Origin: Microbacterium natoriense
GTDB taxonomy: Bacteria > Actinomycetota > Actinomycetes > Actinomycetales > Microbacteriaceae
DNA: 64,000 nucleotides
Assembly: GCF_030816295.1 (NCBI RefSeq)
Contig: NZ_JAUSXV010000001.1
Span: 1,054,001 to 1,118,000, forward strand
Reading direction: 5' to 3'
Position 1 is the stretch's first letter. Every line of letters begins with the position of its first letter. A program made the position numbers and the translations under genes. The notes beneath the pieces are model-generated. The model was not told the origin of the DNA. It saw only the letters and a list, made by a program, of their open reading frames with translations, and did no database searches. This document shows positions 19,443 through 29,900 of this stretch, piece after piece.

Positions 19443-20608
19443 CCGTCGCGCCCGACACCAAGAAGAAGGCGGATGCTGCGCCCACGAAGTCTGCGTCGAA
19501 GGCATCCGCTCCGCAGAAGAAGAATGCACCGGAGCCCGAGACTCCGCAGGCGTCGCTGCCCGCGCGTCTGCTGACCTTCGCCGCCTCGATGATCGCCGGC
19601 TTCTGGAACATGGTGCTGTCGGCGGTCGACCGCATCTCGGCATTCGTGTTCGATTGGCTGTTCGGCGGCAAGAAGGCGCTGTACGGCCTCGCCGTGACCC
19701 GCATACTGTTCGGCGTCACCGCGCTCGGGCTGCTGGCGTCGAACTTCGGCACGCGGCTCTACACGTTCGGTGCGGGTTCCGCCTGGAACGGCGAGATGGT
19801 CGAGCCGGTCAGCGATTTCCCGAAGATCTGGGTGTTCAGCGCGTTCCACGCCGCGATGGGCAACGACGCCGTCTACACCGCGCTGTACGTGCTGCTGGCC
19901 GTGCTCGCCGTGCTGTTCGTGCTCGGCTGGCGTTTCCGCATCGTGCTTCCGATCTTCTTCTGCATGTGGGTGGGCTTCATCGAGGCCAACGACATGGTCG
20001 GCGATCAGGGCGACAACATGTTCCGCATCGCGCTGCTCCTGCTGTTCTTCGCAGACCCCGCCGCTCGCTGGTCGCTCGACGCCCGTCGTCGTGCGAAGAG
20101 CGGGGAGTGGTTCGCTCCAGGCAGCCAGCCGGCTCTGCTCGGCACCGTGTTCCACAACCTCGCACTGGTCGCGCTCACCGCGCAGGTCTGCTTCGTCTAC
20201 GCGTCCGGCGCGCTGTTCAAGGCCGGCGGCGCTCCGTGGGAGCAGGGATACGCGGTCTACAACCCGCTGCACACCATGCGGTTCGGCACCTGGCCGGTGC
20301 TCAGCGACCTCGTCACGACCTGGGGACCCATGGTCGTGCTCTTCAGCTGGGGATCGATCCTGCTGCAGGTGGCGTTCCCGCTCGCGCTGCTCACGCGGCC
20401 GACCCGGCTCATCGCACTCGTCGGCATCCTGTCCTTCCACGTCGGCATCGCGGTGCTGATGGGCCTGCCCTGGTTCTCGCTCACGATGATCGCGATCGAC
20501 TCGATCTTCATCCGCGACCGCACCTGGCAGCGTCTGAGCGTGGGGGTCGTGAAGCGCTGGAACGAGGCGAAGACCGCACCGCCACCCCGCGCGTCCTCGC
20601 TCGCGTAG
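19439..20608 (+). CDS. HTTM domain membrane protein (vitamin K gamma-carboxylase-like, SdpB-like)
   Basis: A 389-residue protein with a Lys/Ala/Pro-rich cytoplasmic N-terminus (about 45 residues) and about eight transmembrane helices forming an HTTM domain. Visible signatures are ALYGLAVTRILFGVTALGLL, WVGFIEANDMVGDQGDNMFR and a later LTRPTRLIALVGILSFHVGI. HTTM domains are found in vitamin-K-dependent gamma-glutamyl carboxylase and in SdpB, which helps mature the SDP peptide toxin. The GTG start overlaps the DUF5819 stop, so the two proteins probably form a complex. No obvious small secreted peptide gene lies next to them, so the substrate is unknown. Confidence 0.88.
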   Translation: MTVAPDTKKKADAAPTKSASKASAPQKKNAPEPETPQASLPARLLTFAASMIAGFWNMVLSAVDRISAFVFDWLFGGKKALYGLAVTRILFGVTALGLLASNFGTRLYTFGAGSAWNGEMVEPVSDFPKIWVFSAFHAAMGNDAVYTALYVLLAVLAVLFVLGWRFRIVLPIFFCMWVGFIEANDMVGDQGDNMFRIALLLLFFADPAARWSLDARRRAKSGEWFAPGSQPALLGTVFHNLALVALTAQVCFVYASGALFKAGGAPWEQGYAVYNPLHTMRFGTWPVLSDLVTTWGPMVVLFSWGSILLQVAFPLALLTRPTRLIALVGILSFHVGIAVLMGLPWFSLTMIAIDSIFIRDRTWQRLSVGVVKRWNEAKTAPPPRASSLA

Positions 20609-20841
20609 ACCGGCAGCCGCTCGTGGGTGGTCAGATGTGCAACTCCGGCGGCGGATTCAGATGCAGATTTGACCACGCACCGGCGGCGCGATGCGACTGT
20701 GGCCCCGCAGGAGCTCCGCGGCGCGCATCGTCGCTCGCTGAGGGAGCCGGGGGACGCGCGGCCGCGACTGTGCGGTGGTGACAACGAGACCCGGCGACGT
20801 CGCGGCATCCGCTTGTGTGAACCCCACACGCGAGTTCGTTT

Positions 20842-20870
20842 GATGTTGTCGCAGACCTACCATTGACGTA
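20842..20870 (+). promoter_or_regulatory. Possible promoter of the acyl-CoA oxidase gene
   Basis: TTCGTT, a 17-bp spacer and TACCAT occur just before the acyl-CoA oxidase leader. The rest of the 288-bp gap from 20609 shows no gene, tRNA or strong hairpin; a GTGGTCA...TGACCAC inverted repeat near 20627-20678 has a long loop and is doubtful. Confidence 0.3.
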
Positions 20871-20896
20871 TCCCTGAGTCCTTTGAGAGGAACGCC

Positions 20897-22936
20897 ATGG
20901 TCGACGTCGCCACCGTGTCCGAAGTGAAGAATCCGCAGCTCGATGTGGAGCAGATCAACGAGCTCCTGATGGGCACCTGGGCGCAGACCCGCCGTCAGGC
21001 CCGAGAGATGATCAAGGACCCGGCGTTCTGGCGCAAGGACGACCTCGGCAAGGACGAGCACCGCGAGCGCGTGCTCAGCCAGCTGCATCTGCTCGTCGAG
21101 AACAAGGCCGTGCATCGCGCGTTTCCGAAGCGCCTCGGCGGCGAGGAGAACAACGGCGGCAACATCGCCGGGTTCGAAGAGCTCGTGGTCGCCGACCCCA
21201 GTCTGCAGATCAAGTCGGGCGTGCAGTGGGGCCTGTTCGGCTCGGCAGTGTTGCAGCTCGGCACCGCCGAGCATCACGACAAGTGGCTTCCGGGCATCAT
21301 GAGCCTCGAGATCCCTGGCGCCTTCGCGATGACCGAGATCGGCCACGGCTCCGATGTCGCCTCGGTGGGCACCACCGCGACCTACGATCCCGCGACCGAG
21401 GAGTTCGTGATCCACACGCCGTTCCGCGCGGCGACCAAGGAGTATCTCGGCAACGCCGCCCTGCACGGCATCGCCGCAACGGTCTTCGCTCAACTGATCA
21501 CGAACGGGGTCAATCACGGCGTGCACTGCTTCTACGTGCCGCTGCGCGGTGACGACGGCTCCGACCTCCCCGGCATCGGCCGTGAGGACGACGGGCTCAA
21601 GGGCGGCCTGAACGGCATCGACAACGGCCGGCTCAGCTTCGACCACGTGCGCATCCCCCGCACGAACCTGCTGAACCGCTACGGTGACGTCGCCGCCGAC
21701 GGCACCTATTCGAGCGCGATCGACAGCCCTGGCCGCCGATTCTTCACGATGCTCGGCACCCTCGTGCAGGGTCGCGTGTCGCTCGACGGCGCCGCCTCGT
21801 GGGCCTCGGCCCTCGGTCTGAAGATCGCAATCACGTACGCCACCGAGCGCCGCCAGTTCGGCGGCGCCGATGGCCAGGAGGTCGTTCTCCTCGACTACGG
21901 CAAGCACCAGCGCCGTCTGCTGCCGCGGCTCGCGACGACCTACGCGCAGATCTTCGCGCACGACGAGTTCCTGCAGAAGTTCGACGGCGTCTTCTCGGGT
22001 CGCACCGACACCCCGGACGATCGCGAAGACCTCGAGACTCTGGCCGCTGCTCTCAAGCCGCTGTCGACGTGGCATGCGCTCGACACGCTGCAGGAGGCCC
22101 GGGAGGCCTGCGGCGGCGCCGGGTTCATGTTCGAGAACCGTCTGGTGGGCCTGCGCGCAGATCTCGACATCTACGTCACCTTCGAAGGCGACAACAACGT
22201 GCTGCTGCAGCTGGTCGGCAAGCGTCTGCTCACTGACTACGCCGCGCAGTTCAAGGGAAAGGATGCTGCCGCACTCGCCAAGTTCGCGGTCGGTCAGACC
22301 GCGGGCAAGGTCTTCCACGGCGCCGGCCTCCGGCAGCTCGGCCAGGCCGTCGCCGACCTCGGCTCGACCGCCCGCTCTGTCGAGAACGGACTTCGCGAGG
22401 AACAGCAGCACGAGCTCCTCACCGGCCGCGTGCAGCAGATGATCGCGGACATCGCGGGACGGCTGCGTGCCGCCGGCAAGGACAAGGAGCTCGGCGCGCG
22501 CCTGTTCAACGAGAATCAGGCAGAGCTCATCGAAGCCGCGCGCGCCCACGGCGAGCTGCTGCAGTGGGAGGCGTTCACCGACGGCGTGAATCGTGCGACG
22601 GATGCCGACACCAAGAAGGTTCTGACCTGGCTGCGCGATCTGTTCGGTCTGCAGCTGGTCGAGAAGCACCTGGCCTGGTACCTCATCAACGGGCGACTGT
22701 CGACGCAGCGCGCCGCAGCCGTGTCGAGCTACATCGACCGCCTGTGCGCGCGCCTGCGCCCGTACGCTCTCGATCTCGTCGACGCGTTCGGATACGAGCA
22801 GGAGCACCTGCGCGCCCCGATCGCGAGCGGTGCGGAGAAGATCAGGCAGGACGAGGCCCGGGCGTACTACGCCGAGCTCGCAGCATCCGGCAACGCCCCC
22901 GTGCAGGAGAAGGCGCTCAAGGCCAAGAAGCGCTGA
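20897..22936 (+). CDS. Acyl-CoA oxidase/dehydrogenase (peroxisomal ACOX type)
   Basis: A 679-residue flavoenzyme for the first step of fatty acid beta-oxidation, making the trans-2-enoyl-CoA. Order of domains: N-terminal helical domain, central beta domain (AFAMTEIGHGSDVASVGTTA at about 151-170 contacts FAD and substrate), helical domain with EACGGAGFMFENR, and the catalytic-base region YVTFEGDNNVLLQL. An extra C-terminal ACOX domain (about 500-679) and the length mark it as the ACOX type rather than the roughly 380-residue acyl-CoA dehydrogenases. Oxygen or ETF as electron acceptor cannot be told from sequence. GAGAGGAAC precedes ATG 20897. It stands alone, convergent with the next gene. Confidence 0.92.
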   Translation: MVDVATVSEVKNPQLDVEQINELLMGTWAQTRRQAREMIKDPAFWRKDDLGKDEHRERVLSQLHLLVENKAVHRAFPKRLGGEENNGGNIAGFEELVVADPSLQIKSGVQWGLFGSAVLQLGTAEHHDKWLPGIMSLEIPGAFAMTEIGHGSDVASVGTTATYDPATEEFVIHTPFRAATKEYLGNAALHGIAATVFAQLITNGVNHGVHCFYVPLRGDDGSDLPGIGREDDGLKGGLNGIDNGRLSFDHVRIPRTNLLNRYGDVAADGTYSSAIDSPGRRFFTMLGTLVQGRVSLDGAASWASALGLKIAITYATERRQFGGADGQEVVLLDYGKHQRRLLPRLATTYAQIFAHDEFLQKFDGVFSGRTDTPDDREDLETLAAALKPLSTWHALDTLQEAREACGGAGFMFENRLVGLRADLDIYVTFEGDNNVLLQLVGKRLLTDYAAQFKGKDAAALAKFAVGQTAGKVFHGAGLRQLGQAVADLGSTARSVENGLREEQQHELLTGRVQQMIADIAGRLRAAGKDKELGARLFNENQAELIEAARAHGELLQWEAFTDGVNRATDADTKKVLTWLRDLFGLQLVEKHLAWYLINGRLSTQRAAAVSSYIDRLCARLRPYALDLVDAFGYEQEHLRAPIASGAEKIRQDEARAYYAELAASGNAPVQEKALKAKKR

Positions 22937-22954
22937 CGCTGCTCACTCGATGAC

Positions 22955-23003
22955 GTGGCGCCTGCCATCGGATTCCTGCGCGGATTCAGACGACGGGCGC
23001 CAC
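22955..23003. terminator. Weak inverted repeat between convergent genes
   Basis: GTGGCGCC (22955-22962) and GGCGCCAC (22996-23003) can pair across a 33-nt loop between the acyl-CoA oxidase stop and the convergent membrane protein stop. It may be a terminator. Confidence 0.35.
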
Positions 23004-23042
23004 CTCAGTCATCCCCGAGCAGGCAGTGGGGCTGACCGGTGG

Positions 23043-24023
23043 TTACGGCTGCGCGTGGGGCTGACCGGGATATGCCGGCGGCTGCGCGGGCGGATAGGTC
23101 TGCGCCGGCTGAGCTGCTGGGTAGGGCTGAGCCGGCGGGTAGGGGTAGGGCTGCGCATACGGGCCGATCGGTGCACCTCCGACTCTGGCCCGGCGTCGGG
23201 CCCGCAGCAGCACGACCGTGAACAGCACGTAGCTCAGCGCGGCAGCGACGCCGGCGCCCGTCAGCAGCAGCGGAAGGAGCGCGCGGCTCAGATCCATGGA
23301 CGTGCGGAAGATCAGATCGTAGAACCCGCTCACCGGCGTCAGCGACATCGGCGTGATGATCAGCAGCACGAGTGCCGGCAGGAGCAGGGCGAACGGCGAC
23401 CATCGGGTGGTCATGATGCCCGCGACGATCAGGATGACGCCGGCGAGGACCGAGGCGGCCGCGTCGATCGCGAAGTCGAACCGGAACTGCTGGAGGGCGA
23501 CGAGCGTGCCCCTGGCGAGTCCCAAGGTGAGCAACCAGGCGCCGGCGATGAGCAGAACAGGTGCGACGAAGAGCCCGACGACGCTCAGAGCGGTGTTCGG
23601 CCGTGCGGGGTACCTCTTCGAGAGCAGCAGCACGAGCCCCATGGCCCCGAAGGCGGGGAACAGGGCGAGCGGGATGCCGTACATCATGCCGTCGACCCAC
23701 TCCATCGGCAGCGGGCTCTGATACATGTCCAGGAGCAGGACGGGGAACAACGCGAGCACGATCGGCACCACGGAGAGGACGCCGACTGCGAGCAGCCCGG
23801 CGGAGCTCCAGAACCCGGTCGCGACGACGGCGAGCAGAAGCAGGATGCCGAGCGCCTGCAGCAGGACGGGACCTGCGAACTCGGCGGCGTCGACGCCCCC
23901 GTATGCGCCGAAGGCGTACTGCCAGGTCCTCCCGCCGGCGTTGAGCACGCCGACGCCGACGGGTGCGACGATGACGGAGAACACCGCGGTGATGATCCGC
24001 GCGGGCACGGTCGATGGACGCAT
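23043..24023 (-). CDS. Polytopic membrane protein of unknown function with Pro/Tyr/Gln-rich tail
   Basis: A 326-residue protein with about eight transmembrane helices (for example [38 protein letters not shown] and the paired helices around residues 190-215) and a C-terminal cytoplasmic tail of about 45 residues made of [24 protein letters not shown] repeats. I do not recognise the family; such PYQA tails are common on small actinobacterial membrane proteins. ATG 24023 is chosen because GGAGGG lies seven bases upstream; an upstream extension of 43 residues is basic and lacks a ribosome site. It is convergent with the acyl-CoA oxidase gene and divergent from the alcohol dehydrogenase. Confidence 0.8.
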   Translation of the reverse strand: MRPSTVPARIITAVFSVIVAPVGVGVLNAGGRTWQYAFGAYGGVDAAEFAGPVLLQALGILLLLAVVATGFWSSAGLLAVGVLSVVPIVLALFPVLLLDMYQSPLPMEWVDGMMYGIPLALFPAFGAMGLVLLLSKRYPARPNTALSVVGLFVAPVLLIAGAWLLTLGLARGTLVALQQFRFDFAIDAAASVLAGVILIVAGIMTTRWSPFALLLPALVLLIITPMSLTPVSGFYDLIFRTSMDLSRALLPLLLTGAGVAAALSYVLFTVVLLRARRRARVGGAPIGPYAQPYPYPPAQPYPAAQPAQTYPPAQPPAYPGQPHAQP

Positions 24024-24042
24024 GGGACTTCCCTCCAGAGTC

Positions 24043-24057
24043 GTACCGCCACGGTAC
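24043..24057. promoter_or_regulatory. Short inverted repeat GTACCG-CCA-CGGTAC
   Basis: A perfect 6-bp inverted repeat with 3-bp centre in the divergent gap between the membrane protein and the alcohol dehydrogenase. Possible operator; the short arms make chance occurrence plausible. Confidence 0.25.
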
Positions 24058-24138
24058 CGCCCGCCCGGCTGCGGCGGAAGGCGACCGAGCGGGCGCGGAA
24101 CAGGAAGAATGGAGAGCATCACACCGAAAGAGGACCCG

Positions 24139-25182
24139 ATGACCCGCGTCACCGCCTACGCCGCACCCCGCGAAGCAGCCCCGCTCGAGAAGACCCTCAT
24201 CGAACGCCGCGAGCTGGGCCCGAACGACATCCTGATCGACGTCGCCTTCGCAGGCATCTGCCACTCCGACATCCACACCGTGCGGGGCGACTGGGGCCCG
24301 CAGCGCTACCCGCTCGCTCCCGGACATGAGATCGCCGGCACGGTGGCCGCGATCGGCGATGCCGTCACAGCGCACGCCGTCGGAGACCGGGTCGGCGTCG
24401 GCTGCCTGGTGAACTCGTGCGGGGAGTGCCGCAGCTGCCTGCGCGGCCAGGAGCAGTTCTGCCTCGAGGGCGCCGTCTTCACCTACGGCAGCGTCGACCG
24501 CGACGGCACCGTGACGCAGGGCGGCTACTCGCAGCAGGTGGTCGTGACCGAGCGCTTCGCGGTGCGCATCCCCGATGCACTCCCGCTGGACAAGGCCGCG
24601 CCTCTGCTCTGCGCCGGCATCACCACGTACTCGCCGCTGCGCAACTGGAACGTCGGGCCCGGCACCCGCGTCGCGGTCGTCGGAATGGGCGGTCTGGGCC
24701 ACATGGGCGTGCAGATCGCACACGCTCTCGGCGCCGAGGTCACCGTGCTCTCGCAGACGCTGAGCAAGAAGGACGACGGCATCCGTCTCGGCGCCGATCA
24801 CTACTTCGCCACGAGCGACCCCGCCACGTTCAAGCAGCTGCGCGGATCGTTCGACGTCATCCTCAACACGGTGAGCGCCGTGGTCGACCTCCGCTCGTAC
24901 CTCGGCCTGCTCGATGTGGGCGGCGCGATGGTCTGCGTCGGCGCCCCCGGCGAACCGCTCGAGGTCGGCGTGATGTCTTTGATCGGCGGCAACCGGATCC
25001 TCGCCGGTTCCAACATCGGCGGCATCGCGCAGACCCAGGAGATGCTCGACTTCTGCGCAGAGCACGGCATCGCCGCCGAGATCGAGGTGATCCCGGCATC
25101 CGAGATCAACGCCGCCTACGAGCGGGTCCTCGCCTCCGACGTGCGCTACCGGTTCGTGATCGACGCGGCGACCTTCGCATGA
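24139..25182 (+). CDS. NAD(P)-dependent zinc alcohol dehydrogenase (YahK/CAD-like)
   Basis: A 347-residue medium-chain dehydrogenase that should reduce aldehydes or oxidise primary alcohols with NADP(H). Zinc ligands are all present: catalytic Cys41 (GICHSDIH) and His63-Glu64 (PGHEIAG), structural Cys94, Cys97, Cys100 and Cys108 ([15 protein letters not shown]). The Rossmann motif is [17 protein letters not shown], as in the YahK/cinnamyl-alcohol dehydrogenase branch. GAAAGAGG lies about eight bases upstream of ATG 24139. The stop overlaps the start of the tag gene by four bases (ATGA), so they are cotranscribed. The physiological substrate is not known. Confidence 0.93.
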   Translation: MTRVTAYAAPREAAPLEKTLIERRELGPNDILIDVAFAGICHSDIHTVRGDWGPQRYPLAPGHEIAGTVAAIGDAVTAHAVGDRVGVGCLVNSCGECRSCLRGQEQFCLEGAVFTYGSVDRDGTVTQGGYSQQVVVTERFAVRIPDALPLDKAAPLLCAGITTYSPLRNWNVGPGTRVAVVGMGGLGHMGVQIAHALGAEVTVLSQTLSKKDDGIRLGADHYFATSDPATFKQLRGSFDVILNTVSAVVDLRSYLGLLDVGGAMVCVGAPGEPLEVGVMSLIGGNRILAGSNIGGIAQTQEMLDFCAEHGIAAEIEVIPASEINAAYERVLASDVRYRFVIDAATFA

Positions 25183-25748
25183 CGTCGCTCCGTACCGGGC
25201 CCGACGCACGAGACAGATGCGCCTGGGTCGGCGACGACGCGGAGTACCGGCGCTACCACGATGAGGAGTGGGGAACCCCGTTGCACGGCAACAGGGCGCT
25301 GTTCGAGAAGATGGCGCTCGAGGGCTTCCAGGCGGGGCTCAGCTGGATCACGATCCTGCGCAAGCGCCCGCGGTTCCGAGAGGTGTTCGCGGGCTTCGAC
25401 CCCGAGATCGTCGCGGAGTTCGGCGAGAGCGACGTCGAGCGCCTGATGGCGGATGCCGGCATCATCCGCAACCGCGCCAAGATCGGGGCCACGATCGGCA
25501 ATGCGCGCATCGTGCGCGAGATGGCCGAGGGTGAGCTCGACGAGCTGATGTGGTCGTTCGCGCCGTCCGCATCCGGCATCCGCCCTCGCGGCATGGCCGA
25601 CGTGCCGGCCGTCACGCCGGAGTCGACCGCGATGAGCAAGGAGTTGCGCCGACGGGGGTTCCGATTCGTCGGCGCGACCACGATGTACGCGCTCATGCAG
25701 TCGGCAGGCATGGTCGACGACCACATCGAGGGATGCTGGCGAGCCTGA
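25179..25748 (+). CDS. tag: DNA-3-methyladenine glycosylase I
   Basis: A 189-residue base-excision repair enzyme that removes 3-methyladenine from alkylated DNA. The start [37 protein letters not shown], and the end DDHIEGCW are diagnostic for Tag. The four zinc ligands are in place: Cys14, His27, His182 and Cys186. Length matches the family. It is translationally coupled to the preceding alcohol dehydrogenase through an ATGA overlap, an arrangement with no obvious functional logic. It is followed by the promoter of the kinase operon. Confidence 0.95.
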   Translation: MTSLRTGPDARDRCAWVGDDAEYRRYHDEEWGTPLHGNRALFEKMALEGFQAGLSWITILRKRPRFREVFAGFDPEIVAEFGESDVERLMADAGIIRNRAKIGATIGNARIVREMAEGELDELMWSFAPSASGIRPRGMADVPAVTPESTAMSKELRRRGFRFVGATTMYALMQSAGMVDDHIEGCWRA

Positions 25749-25776
25749 GCGCCGAAAGGCGACCCCTGACCACAGA

Positions 25777-25782
25777 TATAAT
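25777..25782 (+). promoter_or_regulatory. -10 box TATAAT of the kinase (PFNA-like) operon
   Basis: A consensus TATAAT in an otherwise GC-rich gap, 69 bp before the kinase GTG. It is followed directly by CCCC-GTT-GGGG, which could form a small hairpin at the 5' end of the transcript. No good -35 is seen. Confidence 0.6.
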
Positions 25783-25851
25783 CCCCGTTGGGGGAACTGC
25801 GCTATCGGGTCGATGCGCCTCTCGCCGTGAACGAACTCGAGGGGAATCGCA

Positions 25852-26979
25852 GTGGCCAAGCGCACCATGTCGGCACCACCGGTGCTCGCCGGGTACAGCT
25901 ATGTGCGCCCGCTGGGCTCCGGCGGCTTCGCCGACGTCTTCCTGTACGAGCAGGACCTGCCTCGACGCGTAGCCGCGGTCAAGGTGCTGCTGGCGGATGC
26001 CGTCAACCCCGAGGTGCTGCGCAACTTCAACGTCGAGGCCGACATCTCGGCCCGGCTCAGCGCGCATCCGGCGATCGTGACGATCTACCAGGCCTCGATC
26101 TCGTCCGACGGTCGGCCGTACATCGCCATGGAGTACTGCCCCGACAACATGGGCACCCGGTACAAGAAGGGCCCGCTGCCCGTCGCCGAGGTGCTCGACG
26201 CAGGCGTGCGCATCGCGGGCGCCCTCGAGACCGTGCACCGCGCCGGACTCCTGCACCGCGACATCAAGCCGTCGAACGTCCTGATGAGCTCGCTGGGCTC
26301 GCCCGTGCTCGCGGACTTCGGCATCGCCGCCGCGGTCGTCGACGAAGGCGACCCCGAGATCATCGCCATGTCGGTTCCGTGGAGCGCACCTGAAGTGCTG
26401 CAGGAGCGGATCTCCGGCTCGGTGGCCAGCGAGGTGTGGAGCCTCGCCGCCACGTTGTACACGCTGTTCGCGGGTCGCACGCCCTTCGAGAGCGACGACC
26501 GCTCCGCGAACTCGCGCGCACAGCTCACCAAGCGCATCGTCAAAGCGCACTACACCCCGGTGCCGGTTCCCGGTTTCCCGCGCGCGATCGACGACGTGCT
26601 CTCGACGGCCATGCAGCGCGACCCGTCTCGCCGTTTCTCGTCCATGGCCGAGTTCGCCGAGCGGCTGCGCTGGGCGCAGTACGACCTGGGCACCGCCCCC
26701 ACGGCCTTCGAAGCGGCCTCTGCCGAGTGGGCCGCCGCCGCGCCGGTCAACTTCTCCGATGCCGCACCCCGCGGCCCGGTCGTGACCACCGTCGACGAAG
26801 GCGGGCGCCGAGCGGTGCGCGCCGCCCGTCAAGACCGCGGGCCACGTGAACGCGACGAGCTGCCGGCGCCGTCCAGGCAGCGCTCGCCGCTCGCCGCGGG
26901 CCTCATCGGCGCCGGAGTCGGCATGGCGGTGCTCGCCGTCGTGGGGGTCGCCGTGCTCATGATGACGGGGGTGATCTGA
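25852..26979 (+). CDS. Serine/threonine protein kinase, membrane-anchored, no sensor domain
   Basis: A 375-residue Hanks-type kinase. The glycine loop is LGSGGFADV (residues 21-29), catalytic Lys44 (AAVKVL), HRDIKPSN with Asp137, DFG with Asp155, and SAPEVL closing the activation loop. After the kinase domain (about 15-280) comes a disordered linker and one C-terminal transmembrane helix (about 347-372), with almost nothing outside. There are no PASTA or other sensor domains, so the signal probably comes from a partner. GTG 25852 has GAGGGGA about seven bases upstream. It is the first gene of an operon and overlaps the giant gene start (TGATG). In the Bifidobacterium PFNA cluster the kinase Pkb2 occupies this place. 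Likely targets are the FHA protein and the repeat protein at the operon end (inference). Confidence 0.94.
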   Translation: MAKRTMSAPPVLAGYSYVRPLGSGGFADVFLYEQDLPRRVAAVKVLLADAVNPEVLRNFNVEADISARLSAHPAIVTIYQASISSDGRPYIAMEYCPDNMGTRYKKGPLPVAEVLDAGVRIAGALETVHRAGLLHRDIKPSNVLMSSLGSPVLADFGIAAAVVDEGDPEIIAMSVPWSAPEVLQERISGSVASEVWSLAATLYTLFAGRTPFESDDRSANSRAQLTKRIVKAHYTPVPVPGFPRAIDDVLSTAMQRDPSRRFSSMAEFAERLRWAQYDLGTAPTAFEAASAEWAAAAPVNFSDAAPRGPVVTTVDEGGRRAVRAARQDRGPRERDELPAPSRQRSPLAAGLIGAGVGMAVLAVVGVAVLMMTGVI

Positions 26980-29900
26980 TGCCGATCGGCGATCGTGCAG
27001 CCACCGAGACGCGGCCCCGTTCACGCAGCCGCGTCATCGCGGCCGTCGCCGGACTCGCGTCGCTCGCGGCCGTCGTCACGTTCGCGGTCACCGCCCAGGG
27101 ATACCAGGCGCAGGAGGTTCCGCGCCTGGAGTCGTCGGTATGGGTCATGCGCGACTCCGGTCAGTACGCACGCGTGAACACCGATCTCGCCGAGATCGAC
27201 ACGGTGCGCGACGTCGACTCCCCCGAGCACGTGTGGCAGAGCGGGGCGGATGCCGTGCTCTTCAGCCAGGGCTCCCGCCACCGCTGGGACCTCGATCCCG
27301 CCGATCCGCAGGACCTCCTCTCCGACTCTGGCGAGGAGGGCGCACCGCTCGCCTCGCAGCCCACTCCCGTCGGCACCCGTGAGATCGTCTCGGCCGGCTC
27401 CTACGTCGCTTATCGCACCGACACGGGCCAGGTCTCGGTGACGACTCTCGAGGCGAAGGCCGCCACCGCCCTCGTCGACCCGTTCGCCGAGGTCGAGGTG
27501 AAGAAGGGCGAAGAGAAGCCCACCTACACGGCCGACGCGATCGGGCTCTCGCCCGACGGCATCCTGGCGCTGTACTCGTCCGAGGAGTCGGCCGTCCGCC
27601 GCTTCGACGTCACCGAGCATCGTTTCATCGGCGACGGCGACAAGATCTCCTCCGCACCCAAGAGCACCGCAGGCCTCGCCATGACCGTGGTCGGCGATAC
27701 CTGGGCCCTTCTGCAGCTCGACAAGAGCAGGCTCTGGCTCTCCGGCCGCGGCGATCCCGTCAGCGTCGACCTCGGCGAGGGCGCGCTGCTGCAGAGCGGC
27801 GCCTCGTCCGGCGACGAGATCCTGATCGCCGATGCCGACGGGCTCGTCTCCGTTCCGCTGTCGGGCGGCAAGGCGACGCGCATCGCCGAGGCGAACGGCG
27901 TTCCCGCAGCTCCCGTCGTGATGAACGGGCACGCCTTCGCCGCCTGGATCGACACCGGCTCGGGAACCCTGTGGGCCGACGGCGACACAGTCCCGCTGAC
28001 GGTGCCGGACGCCGCACTCGAGTCCTCAGCCATTCGGCCGGTGCTGCAGACCAACGGCGACCGCACCGTGCTCGTCGAAGCGGGAACCGGCCTGATCTGG
28101 ACCGCGCCCGAGGGTCGTCTCATCCCGCTCGAGCAGTGGGCCATCGAGGACGAGACCGAACAGCAGGAGGGCACGGTCGTCGTCGAGGACGTCGCCGAGG
28201 AGCTCCCGCCAGTGGCGGTCGACGACTCCTTCGGAGTGCGCAGCGGCCAGCAGGTGATCCTGCCCGTGCTGTTCAACGACCACGACCCGAACAAGAAGGA
28301 CGTGCTCACGATCGACCCGGCGTCGGTCGGGGCGTTGGCGGATGCCGGCTTCGGCGACCTGTCGCTCGTCGGCAACGGGCAGTCGCTCGTCGTGAACGTG
28401 CGTGCGGCGTCAGGGCAGACGAGCTTCACCTACACGGTGACCGACGGAGCGGCGGTCTCCGAGCCGGCGACCGTGACCCTCACCGTGGTGAGCCCCGACG
28501 TGAACTCCGCCCCGGTGTGGTGCGGAGTCGAAGCGTGCCAGCAGGAGTGGCCAGCGCCTCAGCTGCTTCCCGGTGGCAGCACGATCGTCTCGGCGCTCGC
28601 GGGCTGGGTCGATCCCGAGGGCGACCCGTTCGTCCTCAGCGACGCCTACGAGACCGACTCCGCGGCACCCGTGATGGTCGTGCCGATGGCTGACGGGCGC
28701 GTGGCGATCCGCCACACCGATCCGAACGCCTCCGACGCCGCGATCGCGATCACGATCATCGTGCAGGACTCGCACGGCGCCACAGCCGAGAAGACCATCG
28801 AAGTGCGCGTCACCGGCAGCCCGACGATGGTGGCGGCTCCCGTCGCCCTCACCGTGCGCATCGATGAGCCCCAGTCGATCGACATCGCCGACCACCTCTC
28901 CGGCGGATCCGGCACGTACCGTCTGCTCGACGCCGTGCAGACCGCTGCGGCCGCCGAGGGACTCGAGGTGTCGCCGAACACCGCTGCGGGCACGGTCGAC
29001 GTCACGGTCGCCGTACCGGGCCAGTACATCGTCACCTACACCGCGCAGGACGTCACGACGCAGGCCGAGAAGTCGGCGGTGATCCGCATCACGGCGGTGG
29101 ACGGCTCGTCGGCTCTGGCCATGGCGCCGCTCACGGCGTTCGTGCGCGAGGGCGAGGACACCACGGTCGACGTGCTGCGAGCCGTGCAGAACACCAGCGG
29201 ACGCGTGCTGATCATCTCGGAGGCGTCGAGCTCGACCTCGCGCCTCAACGTCGGCATCGTCGGCAACGAGAGCATCCGCGTGAGCGGCACGACCGAGAAC
29301 GGCGAGTCGGGAGTGATCGGCACGGCCGGTGTCACGGTCGCCGACGGCGCAGGCGCCGCGGTGAAGGGCACAGTGACGGTCTTCCTCGCGCCGCCGTCAT
29401 CCGTCACACGTCCGATCATCTTCCCCGATGCGATCACCGTGCGGGCCGGCTCCCTCGCGCGCATCGACGTCGCTGCGAACGACGTCGCCCCGCGCGGCGA
29501 GGCGCTCATCGTGCAACCCGAGGTCATCGGTTCGGGGCAGCCCGACGAGCTGGTCTTCGCCGACGGCAACAGCCTGCGCTATCTCGCCCCGAGCACGCCT
29601 GGCACCTATCGCCTCACCTACGCCGTCTCGCTCGAGCGCAATCCCTCGCTCTCCGACAACGGAACGGTCACCGTGACTGTCGTTCCGCCCGGGACCAACC
29701 GCGCACCCACGCCCACCGGTCTCACCGGTCGCGTGCTCAGCGGGCAGACCGTCACGCTCACGGTGCCGACGACCGGGATGGATGCAGACGGCGACAGCGT
29801 CGTGCTGTCGGACGTCGCCCAGCCGGGCAAGGGACAGGGAACCGCCACCGTCACCGCCGCCGGCGACGCGATCGTGTACCGCGCGCCCGCTGCGGGCGTC

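Noticed and set aside
20609..20896. Possible small RNA, tRNA or missed gene in the 288-bp gap
   Set aside because: No cloverleaf, no coding-like frame with a ribosome site, and only a weak long-looped inverted repeat.
20897..22807. Long minus-strand frame opposite the acyl-CoA oxidase gene (stop at 20657)
   Set aside because: The plus-strand frame has all acyl-CoA oxidase motifs; the antisense translation has no recognisable feature.
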